This document shows positions 42,783-52,093 of a stretch of 64,000 nt of DNA, piece after piece. The DNA comes from an uncultured Paraprevotella sp. GTDB taxonomy: Bacteria; Bacteroidota; Bacteroidia; Bacteroidales; Bacteroidaceae. The translations under genes and the position numbers were made by a program. The stretch is from the NCBI GenBank assembly GCA_944320765.1, contig CALUIS010000007.1:1-64000 (forward strand), given 5' to 3'. Numbering within the stretch: the stretch's first letter is position 1; the number at the start of each line of letters is the position of its first letter. Below the pieces are notes generated by a model. That model ran no database searches. It worked only from the letters and a program-made list of their open reading frames with translations, and was not told the DNA's origin.

Positions 42783-43589
42783 ATGAAAAATCTCATACCT
42801 CTCTTCGCCATCATACTTTGCTGCTCGCTGGCCCACCCCGCACATGCCCGGAAAAAGGACAGGCACGCCGCCAAGGAAAACGCCGTGCTGGCCCTGGCCG
42901 AACCCGACATGATGGCCACGCCCAGCCGCCCGCACCCCATCGTGGCCCCCATAGAGGAAGCCTACCGCCACCATGTCAACAAGAACGAACACCGCTACGG
43001 CATAGACGTGTCGCGCTACCAGGGCAAAATTGACTGGCAGACGGTGAAGACGGACAAGAACGTGGGATACGTCTACCTGAAAGCCACAGAAGGGGCCTCG
43101 CTGGTGGATGTCACCTACCGCTACAACTTGGACGAAGCGCGGAAAGCCGGGCTGAAGGTGGGATGCTACCACTTCTTCAGCCCCACCGTGGCCCCGGAAA
43201 CGCAATTCGACAATTTCTCCGCCAACGTCAAGCTGGACGAGCAGGACCTCCTGCCCATCATCGACGTGGAGACACGCGGACGGTGCAGCCTGAAACAGTT
43301 CTGCGACAAGCTCACGCGGTTCCTGGGCATGGTGGAGGAACACTACGGCGTGCGCCCCATCATCTACACTTCCAGCAACTTCTACAACAAGTACCTGGCC
43401 GGGAAATACACGGACTACAAATACATGATAGCCCGCTACAAGGACGAGGTGCCGGAACTGACGGACGACATCAAGTTCGTGATGTGGCAGTTCACGGCCA
43501 ACGGCCGCATCAACGGCATCAACGGTCCCGTGGACCGCAGCCGCTTCATGGACGAGTACCACCTGGGGGACATCCTCATCCGGCGGTGA
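42783..43589 (+). CDS. GH25 family lysozyme-like protein
   Basis: A 268-residue secreted muramidase. The signal peptide (KNLIPLFAIILCCSLAHPAHA) precedes a GH25 barrel with YGIDVSRYQGKIDWQTV (around 76, first catalytic Asp), VYLKATEGASLVD, CYHFFSPTVAPETQ and DLLPIIDVET (around 155-164, catalytic Asp and Glu). It splits the N-acetylmuramate bonds of peptidoglycan. It stands alone and is followed by a long gene-free stretch, so no partner is suggested. Confidence 0.92.
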   Translation: MKNLIPLFAIILCCSLAHPAHARKKDRHAAKENAVLALAEPDMMATPSRPHPIVAPIEEAYRHHVNKNEHRYGIDVSRYQGKIDWQTVKTDKNVGYVYLKATEGASLVDVTYRYNLDEARKAGLKVGCYHFFSPTVAPETQFDNFSANVKLDEQDLLPIIDVETRGRCSLKQFCDKLTRFLGMVEEHYGVRPIIYTSSNFYNKYLAGKYTDYKYMIARYKDEVPELTDDIKFVMWQFTANGRINGINGPVDRSRFMDEYHLGDILIRR

Positions 43590-43953
43590 ACGCACGGGCA
43601 AGCTCCCACGCACCCGCAATTTGCCAAACTGACACTTTGCCGGACGGAAGGCACGAGAATCGCGTATTCCGCCCCTCGGGGAAGGCAACCCCGAAATACG
43701 GGCGTATTTCACGGGTACGGAACATACGAAATGAAAGCCTTTCCGCGCATCCGCTTGCAATTTGGCAAAGCATGAAGCCCCCGCGCCGCACGACGGCCGG
43801 GCAAGCGTCAGCCCCGACGGGGAAAAAGTGCCAATCTGACACCGCAATTTTGCCATGGCACACGCTCAATCTGGAGAGGAAACAGCCTCCCAAGCCTCCC
43901 GTTTTTCGTTTTCCCTGACAAGAACATCCCGTTTTGCAGCGTGTGTCACGCCG

Positions 43954-44009
43954 CTTTGCGGCAAGAAATTTGTTTCTTTCAGCAAAGACGGAAATTTCTT
44001 GCCGCAAAG
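43954..44009. repeat. Perfect 18-bp inverted repeat
   Basis: CTTTGCGGCAAGAAATTT (43954-43971) and its exact reverse complement (43992-44009) flank a 20-base loop. No T tract follows, so terminator function is not obvious. Confidence 0.9.
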
Positions 44010-44093
44010 AAATCGGGATTTGGGCGGAGAAATGCCCGTATCGTGCAGTTCCAACGCCCGTTTTTTAACAATTCAAGTTCTCGTTGCCGCTTC

Positions 44094-44122
44094 CCGCAAT
44101 CCGGGCGCGTCACGGATTGCGG
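44094..44122. repeat. Perfect 10-bp inverted repeat
   Basis: CCGCAATCCG (44094-44103) and CGGATTGCGG (44113-44122) around a nine-base loop. Confidence 0.8.
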
Positions 44123-44179
44123 CATAAATCCAGCATTTTGAAAGCAAATCCGCCCAAACCATGACACTACGGATTCCAG

Positions 44180-44238
44180 AAAAAAAGGACGCGCCATTCC
44201 CATTCCGCCGCAACAGGCGGCACGGGAACGGCGCGTCC
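44180..44238 (-). terminator. Orphan leftward intrinsic terminator
   Basis: On the minus strand GGACGCGCC...GGCGCGTCC (44187-44195 with 44230-44238) plus the inner TTCCC/GGGAA and CCGCC/GGCGG pairs form a long stem followed by seven T (plus-strand A run 44180-44186). No leftward gene lies within the next several kilobases to serve it. Confidence 0.75.
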
Positions 44239-44359
44239 GGTCAAGTCAGGAACCACACTCCGCCCGCAACATCAGCGCACCGGCGGCGGAAAGGACCTCT
44301 TCTGGCTCTTCCAGGAACGCGAAGGACTCTTCCTCTACGACCTGGCGGAAGACCGCATC

Positions 44360-46006
44360 GTGGCCCAACACTCCTCACGGCGGACAGAATACGTGAAAAT
44401 CATGGAAAAGGCCGGCGGAAAGGACGGGATATGGGTCTGCCCGGAATACGGGCGGGAAGCCCTCCGGTTCACATACCGGGACGGAGGCATACGCCTCTCG
44501 CGCCGCTTGGACTTCTCGGGAGCGATGGGCGACGCCTGGGTCACCTGCCTGCGGGAGACGGAAAAAGGAACCTTATGGATCGGCACAGACCGCGGCCTGT
44601 TCCGCCACGACCTGAAAAAAAATGCCACGATCCGCCTGAAAGGCATCGACGGACACGTCTCGGGAATATGCGAGGGGACACGGGGCACCATATACTGCTG
44701 CACGAGAGGGAAAGGCATATACGCCGTCGGGAAGGACGGCAAGGCCCGCCGCTACGCCATGAGGCAGCCCTTCAACTGCATCGCATACGCGGATGACGGG
44801 ACATTATGGCTCGGAAGCGACGAGGGGGAACTCATCGCCCTGTCCCCGCGCGATGCCCGCATACGGAACCACACCCGGAACTGCGACCTGGACGGAGACA
44901 TGGTGAACCGGGTACTGGCAGACGAATACGGGCACGTATGGATAGGCTGCAACAAGAAAATCATAGAATACTCCCCCACCCACCGGACTTACCACGAATA
45001 CCGCACGGCCGACGACGGGACAAGCCTGTGGCGCGTCATCCCCACCGCCGTGTGCCGCGGGAATGACGGGACCCTGCTTTTCGGGGGCATCCCCGGCATC
45101 TACAGGCTCCGCCCGTCCAACAGCCTGGACAAGGAAGCCGCTCCGGAGGCCGCAAGAATCACGGACGTGCTCATCGACGGGCAATCCCTCCTCTTCGACT
45201 GCCACAAGCCCCTCACCCAACCCTTACGGATTTCCCATGACACCAAACAAATGACCATCTGCTTCTCGTCGCTCCAACACCGCATCGCCCGGCAAATCCG
45301 CTACGCCTACCGCCTGAAAGGCTTTGATGAAGAATGGCAGAAGGCCGGCGACGACAATCCCCGCGCCATATACCAGAACCTGCCCAAAGGGACATATACG
45401 TTCGAAGTGAAGGCCACCGACGGGAACGGACGCTGGGGGGAACCCGTCACGGCCCTGCGCATCGAACGGACACCCGCATGGTACGAAACCTGTTGGGCAT
45501 ACGTCCTTTACATCCTGCTCCTATGCGCCCTGACCCTCGGGACCGTAAGATACTGCCTGCGGCGCGCCCAAAAACGCAATGACAGATTATGGGCGGAGGC
45601 GGAAGAACTCCTGAACATGCGCGACTACCTCACCGACAAACTCGACGGACAATGCGAGGAGGCAGAAAACCTGAACAAAATCTTTGTGGAACGCGCCCGG
45701 CAAATCGTGGAGCATCATCTGGCCGACCCGGACATGGGCGTGGAACGGCTGGCAAGCGAGATGAACATGTCACGCTCCACATTCACCCGGAAAATCAAGT
45801 CCATCACCGGAAAAACGCCCTCGGAATTCATCCGCCAGATCAAGATGGCCTACGCCCGGAGGATGGTCCTCGCGCAAGACCGGAGCATCAGCGAAATCGC
45901 GACCGCCCTGGGATTCTCCGACCGGAAACATTTCACCACAAGCTTCAAGGAAGAATTCGGGATGCCGCCCACCGCATACCAAAAGACACACAAGGACGAA
46001 GCCTAA
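44360..46006 (+). CDS. Sensor/AraC regulator with partial propeller, Y_Y_Y domain and TM; probably 5' truncated
   Basis: The 548-codon frame starts with an alternative GTG and remains open upstream to 44165 without an ATG, so the true start is missing. Residues 1-270 are beta-propeller repeats (LWIGTDRGLF, LWLGSDEGELIAL, VWIGCNKKIIEY), then a Y_Y_Y domain (YAYRLKGFDEEW to FEVKATDGNGRW), a single membrane helix (CWAYVLYILLLCALTLGTVRYCL, about 375-397), and straight after a 60-residue linker an AraC helix-turn-helix (MGVERLASEMNMSRSTFTRKIK...FGMPPTAYQKTH). The histidine kinase and receiver domains of hybrid two-component systems are absent. The extracellular sensor normally has 12-14 repeats and a signal peptide, both missing. 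Confidence 0.75.
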   Translation: MAQHSSRRTEYVKIMEKAGGKDGIWVCPEYGREALRFTYRDGGIRLSRRLDFSGAMGDAWVTCLRETEKGTLWIGTDRGLFRHDLKKNATIRLKGIDGHVSGICEGTRGTIYCCTRGKGIYAVGKDGKARRYAMRQPFNCIAYADDGTLWLGSDEGELIALSPRDARIRNHTRNCDLDGDMVNRVLADEYGHVWIGCNKKIIEYSPTHRTYHEYRTADDGTSLWRVIPTAVCRGNDGTLLFGGIPGIYRLRPSNSLDKEAAPEAARITDVLIDGQSLLFDCHKPLTQPLRISHDTKQMTICFSSLQHRIARQIRYAYRLKGFDEEWQKAGDDNPRAIYQNLPKGTYTFEVKATDGNGRWGEPVTALRIERTPAWYETCWAYVLYILLLCALTLGTVRYCLRRAQKRNDRLWAEAEELLNMRDYLTDKLDGQCEEAENLNKIFVERARQIVEHHLADPDMGVERLASEMNMSRSTFTRKIKSITGKTPSEFIRQIKMAYARRMVLAQDRSISEIATALGFSDRKHFTTSFKEEFGMPPTAYQKTHKDEA

Positions 46007-46695
46007 CCGACGGCCACCGCCCGGCAAGCCAACACTATGTAAGTGGCGTAAAGCACGGTCTGGAACACGTCCAGGTCGGCGACCGCATAGCCGGTGGAAG
46101 TGTATTGCGAGGTGATGAAATTCTTGTCCGGCGACATCCGCCGCAAGAACCAACCACAAGACACGGAGGCAAGAAGCCCGACAAGGATGCCCCACAACAT
46201 CCCGAACAGGATGTCGCCGGGATAGTGTACGCCCAGATAGATGCGCGAATAGGAACAGAGGGCCGCCCACAAGAACATGGAGAAAGTCACCCACTTATGG
46301 CGTATCAGCAGCGACACGAACACACACACGGCAAAAGTGTTGGCCGCATGGCTGGAAATGAAACCGTAACGTCCCCCGCGGTATCCTTCCACCACATCGA
46401 CCAGATACATCAGCTGCGGGTCCTGCGCCGGACGGAAACGGGCGAAAAAAGGCTTGCAGAACGAAGAGGAGAACTGGTCGGCCAAAAGGATAGACAACGC
46501 CAGGAACAGCACGATAATCCCCACCGCCCGCATGGAATTGTTCTTGACCAGCACATACAGCAGCACCGCGCCGACCGGCAGCCAGGCCACCGTACTGGTG
46601 ATGCCCCACATCATCTGGTCCCAAAACAAAGAGTCACTCCCGTTGAGCCATAGCAGCAGCCGCTGGTCCAGCCCGATCCAATCCTCCAAGCCCAT
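46003..46695 (-). CDS. PAP2-family membrane phosphatase
   Basis: A 230-residue protein with about five or six membrane helices. The three acid phosphatase motifs are present: KPFFARFRP (around 81-89), SSHAANTF (around 113-120) and SRIYLGVHYPGD (around 150-161). It probably dephosphorylates undecaprenyl pyrophosphate or a lipid phosphate at the membrane face. It is the last gene of the leftward bat operon, one base from batE. Its stop overlaps the stop of the convergent regulator by four bases. Confidence 0.9.
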   Translation of the reverse strand: MGLEDWIGLDQRLLLWLNGSDSLFWDQMMWGITSTVAWLPVGAVLLYVLVKNNSMRAVGIIVLFLALSILLADQFSSSFCKPFFARFRPAQDPQLMYLVDVVEGYRGGRYGFISSHAANTFAVCVFVSLLIRHKWVTFSMFLWAALCSYSRIYLGVHYPGDILFGMLWGILVGLLASVSCGWFLRRMSPDKNFITSQYTSTGYAVADLDVFQTVLYATYIVLACRAVAVG

Positions 46696-46696
46696 G

Positions 46697-47452
46697 TCAG
46701 ATTACCTCCATCTCCTTTGCCGGCATCCACCCGACCTTTCCGTCGGCCAGCCGTATTTCCTTCCATTCCTTCATCGTGTCGTCAATGATTTCCACGCGTG
46801 TGCCCTCGTGCAGCACGAACAGGTCCGTACCCGACTCGTCGGGCGTGCTTTTCACCACCACCGAACTGGCCATCACCACGGCACCCGTACGCGCCTCCAG
46901 CCGCTTATGCTGCGTCCAGGCGAACACATTGGCCAAGGCCGCCACAACCACCATGGCCAAAGCGCCGAAGAAACCGGCCTTCTTCCAGCTCACCTTGTTT
47001 CCCAGAAAATACAACAGCACCAGGACACATGCCAGCACAAAAGCCGCCACCCCCGTACGCGCCCAAGCGTCCATGCCCATCCAGTCAACCACATTCTTGT
47101 ACCACGTGATGAAGAACATCTCGCTCTCGGGCGTGATCTTGTCGATGGTTTTGGAACGCGCCAGTTCCAGGTTGAAACGGATGTCGGAGTCTCCCGGGTC
47201 CAGAAGCGCGGCACGCTCGTAGTTCAACACCGCCCGGGCGATGCGGTCCGTACGGTAATAACAGTTTCCCAGATTATAATACACATCGGCACTCTCCCCT
47301 TTTTTCAGCAACGCCGTGTAGACGGATATGGCATCCTCGTACTTCCCCGCCGCGTAGGCACTGTCGGCCTCCGCCTTCGTCTGGGCCTGGAGAGGCATCA
47401 TGCAAACCAGCCCCAGCATCCCCGCCAAAAACAGCTTCTTCATCGTTCTCAT
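46697..47452 (-). CDS. batE: BatE-like TPR and SH3-domain protein
   Basis: A 251-residue protein with a signal peptide (ending MMPLQAQ), two to three TPR units (ADVYYNLGNCYYRTDRIARAVLNYERAALLDP around 55), two membrane helices around 135-180 and a bacterial SH3 domain at the C-terminus (GAVVMASSVVVKSTPDESG...GKVGWMPAKEMEVI). It corresponds to BatE of Bacteroides aerotolerance clusters, where it may organise the VWA proteins. Operon position between batD and PAP2. Confidence 0.85.
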   Translation of the reverse strand: MRTMKKLFLAGMLGLVCMMPLQAQTKAEADSAYAAGKYEDAISVYTALLKKGESADVYYNLGNCYYRTDRIARAVLNYERAALLDPGDSDIRFNLELARSKTIDKITPESEMFFITWYKNVVDWMGMDAWARTGVAAFVLACVLVLLYFLGNKVSWKKAGFFGALAMVVVAALANVFAWTQHKRLEARTGAVVMASSVVVKSTPDESGTDLFVLHEGTRVEIIDDTMKEWKEIRLADGKVGWMPAKEMEVI

Positions 47453-47459
47453 CCTTGAC

Positions 47460-49286
47460 CTAACGTTTAATCGAACTTTCCATCTTGTCTATCACTTCCG
47501 TGGCGGAAGCAAAAATCTTGTCCATCGCCTGCGAAGGGTCGCCCGGCGCATAACGTGCGAACTCACAGTCGTTCATCGTGGCCACCAATTGCCGCACGGC
47601 CGCCTCTTCCGCCCCCTTGGCCAGCAGCTTCTCGCTCACATTGTCCTTGTTCAGCTCGGCCACGGGAAGGTTCAGCTTGTCGCCCGCATAGCCCCACAAG
47701 GCTTTCAGCACCTCGTCATAGAATTCCGCCGGCTTGTTGGCTTTCAGCAACAAGGCCGCCTGCTTCAGCCGCCTGGCGGCCGCCTTGCTGGCTTTCTTGC
47801 CACGCATCCTGGCCACATTGGCGTTCTCCTTGGCCTGCTTGCGGAATGCCACCACAAGCCCCGCCAGCACCAGCAAGGGAACGACATAGCTCCATCCGTA
47901 GGCCGCCGTGCCGTAATAGGCGCTTCCCCTCTGCCGCAACTGCACATCGCCCTGGTGGATGTAACGGATGTCGGAAGCCAGAAGTTCCACATCCTCACGG
48001 TTCGTGTAATTGCCGCTTCCGCCCCCGCCTTTTCCTTTCTCCACCTCAATGGCAAAGGTTTCGGACTTCAAGGTCTTGTAAGCTTTCTCCTTCGTGTCGA
48101 AATAGCAGAACTCCACAGCCGGGACTTCATATTGGCCCTGATGGCGGGGTACGGCCAGATAGTCGAACACCTTGTTGCCAGACACACCGTCGCGACCCAC
48201 TTTCGTCTTGTCCGTGATCTTGGCGTCATAAGTCTCAAAGTCCTTGGGGAACCTGGCTTCCGGGGCTTTCATCAGCTTCATGTTGCCCTCGCCGGAAACC
48301 ACCACGCGGAGTGTCAGGGCATCGTTCGCTTTCAGCTTGTCCGGTGTCAGGGACGCGCTCATGTTGAACTGCCCCACCGCGCCCGAGAAGTTGGCCGGAC
48401 GCGGAGAAGGAAGCGGGTCCACCTCCAAGGTCAGCGACGGGGCCACAATGGTCTTCTTCACTTCCACCATCGCGCTTCCGCCGTTGAAAAACGCGTCAAT
48501 CGGGTCGATGTTCCGGTTCTGCTGTATCACCACCCCTTCAAACTTGATGGAAGGAATCGTCAGCTTTCCGGTACGCTGGGGGAACAGCACGTACTGCCTC
48601 CACACGACCGTGCCGTAAGTGCGCCCGTTGTGGTTCTCCATCTTCAGGCTCTTCTGCTGTGGCAAGGGAATCTCCTGCGTGTGGAACCCCTCCAAGTCGG
48701 GCATCCCGCCGGCCAGCTGCGAAAGGTTGACCAAGGAATAGACCTTATAGGTCAGCACCACCGCCTCTTGCTCGTACAGCCGCTTCTTGTCCGCCGTGAC
48801 CGTGATGAAGAGGTCTTTTCCCGTAATCTTGTCGCCCGCATTCTGCATCTGCATCCGCTCATGCCGCGAACCGCCTTGCCGCGTGGAAGCCCCCCCGCTC
48901 CCCGGAACCACTTGGATGCTCACGGTGTTGGAACGGTACTTTTTCCCGTCCACAGTGGCCGTGGCGGCAGGAAGCGTGTAGTTTCCCGCCTTCAAGGCGC
49001 TCAGGATATAAGTGTACGTGACGGAACTGCTTTGTGACGTGCGCCCGTTGATCATTTGGAAACTGGACTGCGACGAGCGGCTGGGTCCCATATCGATGCT
49101 GAACCCTTTCAGCTCCGGAAGGTGGAAGTCGCTCACATCCTGTGTGCTGACAGTGAAGCTCAGGCGGAATTGCTCGCCTTCCTCCACCACTTCGGGGGCC
49201 GAAGCCTTCACTTGGACTGCCGCCCGCGCTTCCACGCCCCACAGGCATAGCCACAACAACAAAACAACATATCTCTTCATTCCCAT
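47460..49286 (-). CDS. batD: BatD family protein
   Basis: A 608-residue exported protein with a signal peptide (GMKRYVVLLLWLCLWGVEARA), several immunoglobulin-like segments and a C-terminal membrane helix near 455-475 followed by a charged cytoplasmic tail (KQAKENANVARMRGKKASKAAARRLKQAA). The pattern AVQVKASAPEVVEEGEQFRLSFTV at the start and the VVSGEGNMKLMKAPEARFPKDFETYDA block match BatD. In Bacteroides the Bat proteins are needed for aerotolerance, probably as a membrane complex with MoxR chaperone activity. Seven bases separate it from batE. Confidence 0.88.
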   Translation of the reverse strand: MGMKRYVVLLLWLCLWGVEARAAVQVKASAPEVVEEGEQFRLSFTVSTQDVSDFHLPELKGFSIDMGPSRSSQSSFQMINGRTSQSSSVTYTYILSALKAGNYTLPAATATVDGKKYRSNTVSIQVVPGSGGASTRQGGSRHERMQMQNAGDKITGKDLFITVTADKKRLYEQEAVVLTYKVYSLVNLSQLAGGMPDLEGFHTQEIPLPQQKSLKMENHNGRTYGTVVWRQYVLFPQRTGKLTIPSIKFEGVVIQQNRNIDPIDAFFNGGSAMVEVKKTIVAPSLTLEVDPLPSPRPANFSGAVGQFNMSASLTPDKLKANDALTLRVVVSGEGNMKLMKAPEARFPKDFETYDAKITDKTKVGRDGVSGNKVFDYLAVPRHQGQYEVPAVEFCYFDTKEKAYKTLKSETFAIEVEKGKGGGGSGNYTNREDVELLASDIRYIHQGDVQLRQRGSAYYGTAAYGWSYVVPLLVLAGLVVAFRKQAKENANVARMRGKKASKAAARRLKQAALLLKANKPAEFYDEVLKALWGYAGDKLNLPVAELNKDNVSEKLLAKGAEEAAVRQLVATMNDCEFARYAPGDPSQAMDKIFASATEVIDKMESSIKR

Positions 49287-49307
49287 ATTCTTCCTCTCAT
49301 TTGGTCC

Positions 49308-50033
49308 TTACCACTGTTTCTCCAACTTTTTCCGACGCGGCTGGGCCATCGCCTTGCGGATGCGCTCCTGCGTCTCCTTCTCGTCCTGCATGACGGCATT
49401 CAGCAACTGCTCGGCATTTTCCTTGGACATGTCCTCCTCATTCTGCCGGGCCTGCTGTTGCTGTTCCTGTTTCTGCTCCTCTTTCTTATCCTTCTTCTGC
49501 GGGTCTTCCTTCTTGCCGTCCTGGTCCTCCTCCTTGTTCTTGTCCTTACCGTCCTTGTTATCCTTGCCGCCCTGTTGGTCCTGCTGCGGGTTGTTCCTCA
49601 ACTGATGCTGGCACAAGACAAGATTGTAACGGGTCTCGTCATCGGACGGATTCCTGCGCAGCGCGTTCTTGTAACACTCAATGGCCGGTCCGAACTGCTT
49701 CTGGCTCTGGAGTATCACCCCCATATTGTGATAGATGGAAGCCAGGCGTCCCTTGTTGGTCTCCACCTTCACGGCCTGCTCGTAGGCTTGCATGGCCTCC
49801 TTGGGCTTCTGCTGGCGCAACAAGGCGTTCCCCAGATTGAAATAAGCCTGCGGGGAACGGCCGTTCAACTCAATGGCCTTCCGGTAATCCACCTCGGCCT
49901 TCGAGTACGCGCTGTCGCGGTAAAGCCGGTTTCCACTCCTCAGATAATCGCGGTCCGTGTTCTGGCCCCACAACACCGAGGCCATGCAGCACAGGCACCA
50001 TGCCAGTCCATATTTATATATCGCTCGCCACAT
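49308..50033 (-). CDS. batC: BatC-like TPR protein
   Basis: The ATG at 50033 gives a 241-residue protein with a signal peptide (WRAIYKYGLAWCLCCMASVLWG), TPR repeats (SPQAYFNLGNALLRQQKPKEAMQAYEQAVK and SIYHNMGVILQSQKQFGPAIECYKNALRR), then a low-complexity Gln/Lys/Glu/Asp tail (around 150-200) and a short helix. The upstream part of the frame lies inside batB and is not used. It belongs to the BatC group that pairs with BatB. The gap to batB is ten bases. Confidence 0.85.
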   Translation of the reverse strand: MWRAIYKYGLAWCLCCMASVLWGQNTDRDYLRSGNRLYRDSAYSKAEVDYRKAIELNGRSPQAYFNLGNALLRQQKPKEAMQAYEQAVKVETNKGRLASIYHNMGVILQSQKQFGPAIECYKNALRRNPSDDETRYNLVLCQHQLRNNPQQDQQGGKDNKDGKDKNKEEDQDGKKEDPQKKDKKEEQKQEQQQQARQNEEDMSKENAEQLLNAVMQDEKETQERIRKAMAQPRRKKLEKQW

Positions 50034-50043
50034 CTCTTCTTCC

Positions 50044-51066
50044 TTATTTACGAAACAACTTAATCTGCCTGAACAACGGGTTCTTACGCTCCACAACCAA
50101 CACATCCAACACCAACAGCAGCAAGGCCAGCAAAGCCACGGCCTGGAACTGCTCGTCGTATTCGGAATACACCGTGCTCTCCATCTCCGTCTTGGCCAAC
50201 TTGTCCACGTATCCGGACAGTTTCTCCTTGGCCGACGAGCTGTTGTCCACATAAATGTAGGCGCCTTGCCCGGCCGCCGCTATCTCACGGCACATCTGCT
50301 CGTTCAGCTTGGAAACCACTACGTTGCCTCCGTTGTCCGTGATGTACTGCGTGCTTCCAGGCATCGGTATCGGTGCGCCTTGCGGTGAGCCGATGCCCAG
50401 CACGTAGACCTTTATGCCTTTCTCGGCGGCCGCCCTGGCCATCTCCACGGCCCCACCCTCGTTGTCCTCACCGTCCGTAATCACGAAAACCGCCTTGCTG
50501 GCCTTGTCATCGGGGGTGAAACTCTTCATGGCCAGGTCGAGGGCCTGCTTGATGTCCGTACCCTGCGTGGAAATCAAGGAAGGCTGGATAGTCTCCAGAA
50601 ACATCTTGGCGGAAACGTAGTCGCTCGTGATGGGCAGCTGGGTGTAAGCCTCTCCCGCATATACGATCAGCCCTATCTTGTCGTCCGTCATCTGGTCCAC
50701 AATGCTGCTGACCAACATCTTGGATTTCTCCAGACGGTTGGGAGTGACATCCTCCGCCAACATGGAGTTCGAGATATCCATGGCAATGATGGCCTCGATG
50801 CCCTGCCGCTTCCGCGTGTCCACTTTCGTCCCGAACTGGGGGCGGGCCAGCGTGAACACCAGCAGCGCCCACGCCGCAAGCATCAGCCAGGCTTTCGCCT
50901 CGCGGCGGACGGCAGACACATCCGGCATCAGTTCCTTCAACAACGCCACATCGCCGTAACGCCGCAACCGCTTCCGGCGGTGATAGTCCGTGGCATAATG
51001 CACCGCCGCCAATACCGGGACCAGCAGGAGCAAATACAAATATAAGGGTTCTTCAAAACGAAACAT
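50044..51066 (-). CDS. batB: BatB, VWA-domain protein
   Basis: A 340-residue protein with two N-terminal membrane helices, a von Willebrand A domain with the metal-ion-dependent adhesion site motif MDISNSMLAE (around 95-104; DxSxS) and a third membrane helix at the C-terminus (AVALLALLLLVLDVLVV). The VWA domain faces the periplasm. It is paralogous to the adjacent BatA and should form the core of the Bat complex. Gap to batA is 15 bases. Confidence 0.92.
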   Translation of the reverse strand: MFRFEEPLYLYLLLLVPVLAAVHYATDYHRRKRLRRYGDVALLKELMPDVSAVRREAKAWLMLAAWALLVFTLARPQFGTKVDTRKRQGIEAIIAMDISNSMLAEDVTPNRLEKSKMLVSSIVDQMTDDKIGLIVYAGEAYTQLPITSDYVSAKMFLETIQPSLISTQGTDIKQALDLAMKSFTPDDKASKAVFVITDGEDNEGGAVEMARAAAEKGIKVYVLGIGSPQGAPIPMPGSTQYITDNGGNVVVSKLNEQMCREIAAAGQGAYIYVDNSSSAKEKLSGYVDKLAKTEMESTVYSEYDEQFQAVALLALLLLVLDVLVVERKNPLFRQIKLFRK

Positions 51067-51081
51067 AAGTCCGACGCATTT

Positions 51082-52080
51082 TTAAGGTATTCTCTTCAAT
51101 ATAGTCGCACGCAGCAGAATCTCAAGCAGAAGGCTGATGGCCGCTATCCAGGCAAACAGCGCATAGGCTTCATACCGCTTGCTGTATTGCTTGACATTCA
51201 GCTTGGTCTTCTCCAGCTTGTCTATGTCCTTGTACACTTCCTCCAGCTTCCGGTTGTCCGTGGCCCGGTAAAACTCTCCGTCCGTCTTGCCGGCGATGGC
51301 CGAGAGCGTCTTGGTGTCTATTTCCACCGGAATGTTCAGATACTGCACGCCTCCGGCCACCGGCATCGGATAAGGCGCCAGCCCGTTGGTCCCCACACCG
51401 ATGGTATACACCCTGATGCCAAAGCTCTTCGCGATTTCCGCCGCCATCATCGGCGAAATGTCTCCCGCATTGTTCGTCCCGTCGGTCAGCAGGATAATGA
51501 CCTTGCTCTTGGCCTTGCTGTCCTTCAGCCGCGAGACCGCATTGGCGATGCCCATCCCCACTGCCGTGCCATCTTCTATCATCCCCCGCTGGGCCATGTC
51601 CGCCCCCACGCCGCGGAAAAGGTTGAGCAGCACGGCATGGTCGGTCGTCATGGGACATTGGGTGAAAGCCTCGGCGGCAAAGACGGTCAGCCCGATATTG
51701 TCGTTCGGCCTTCCGGCAATGAACTCAGAAGCTACTTGCTTGGCCGCCTCCAGGCGGTTGGGCTTCAGGTCCTCCGCCAACATGCTCGTGGAAACGTCCA
51801 CCGCCAGCATGATGTCGATGCCCTCCACCTGTGTGTTCTTCCAACTGTTGCTGGTCTGCGGACGGGCCAGCACGCAGACCAACATCACGAACGTCAGCAG
51901 GCGAAGGATGAAAGGCGCATGAATCAAATGGTTCTTATAACTCTTGGGCGCGTAGCGGTAGGCCGTCGTGTCCGGCACCCTCAGCGTCGGTTCCTTTTTC
52001 TTGTTCTTCAGCACATACCATAATATATAAGGTATGAGCAGAAGCAACAGGAGGAAATATCCAATATTCGCAAACGTCAT
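51082..52080 (-). CDS. batA: BatA, VWA-domain protein
   Basis: A 332-residue paralogue of BatB with the same layout: two N-terminal membrane helices (GYFLLLLLLIPYILWYVLKNKKK), a VWA domain with VDVSTSMLAE (around 93-102) and C-terminal helix. It shares the DxSxS metal site and the TDGTNNAGD turn. The gene precedes batB in the moxR-DUF58-batX-batA order typical of Bacteroidota. Confidence 0.92.
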   Translation of the reverse strand: MTFANIGYFLLLLLLIPYILWYVLKNKKKEPTLRVPDTTAYRYAPKSYKNHLIHAPFILRLLTFVMLVCVLARPQTSNSWKNTQVEGIDIMLAVDVSTSMLAEDLKPNRLEAAKQVASEFIAGRPNDNIGLTVFAAEAFTQCPMTTDHAVLLNLFRGVGADMAQRGMIEDGTAVGMGIANAVSRLKDSKAKSKVIILLTDGTNNAGDISPMMAAEIAKSFGIRVYTIGVGTNGLAPYPMPVAGGVQYLNIPVEIDTKTLSAIAGKTDGEFYRATDNRKLEEVYKDIDKLEKTKLNVKQYSKRYEAYALFAWIAAISLLLEILLRATILKRIP

Positions 52081-52093
52081 AATCCCTCTCTTT

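Larger units (their letters stand above)
43590..44179. other. Gene-free stretch rich in inverted and direct repeats
   Basis: About 590 bases hold no frame with recognisable content. Repeats found: TGCCAAACTGACAC (43622-43635) and TGCCAATCTGACAC (43829-43842), 13 of 14 identical; the related GCAATTTGCCA near 43617 and GCAATTTTGCCA near 43844; GAAATACG/CGTATTTC (43693-43710); and the two large hairpins entered separately. It looks like a decayed mobile or regulatory region. Confidence 0.6.

Noticed and set aside
47400..49037. Long plus-strand frame opposite batD
   Set aside because: Antisense shadow; no signal peptide, no domain.
50034..50252. Extended N-terminus of BatC
   Set aside because: This part is an antisense-frame overlap with batB and reads as Arg/Trp/Cys-rich nonsense; the signal peptide begins at 50033.
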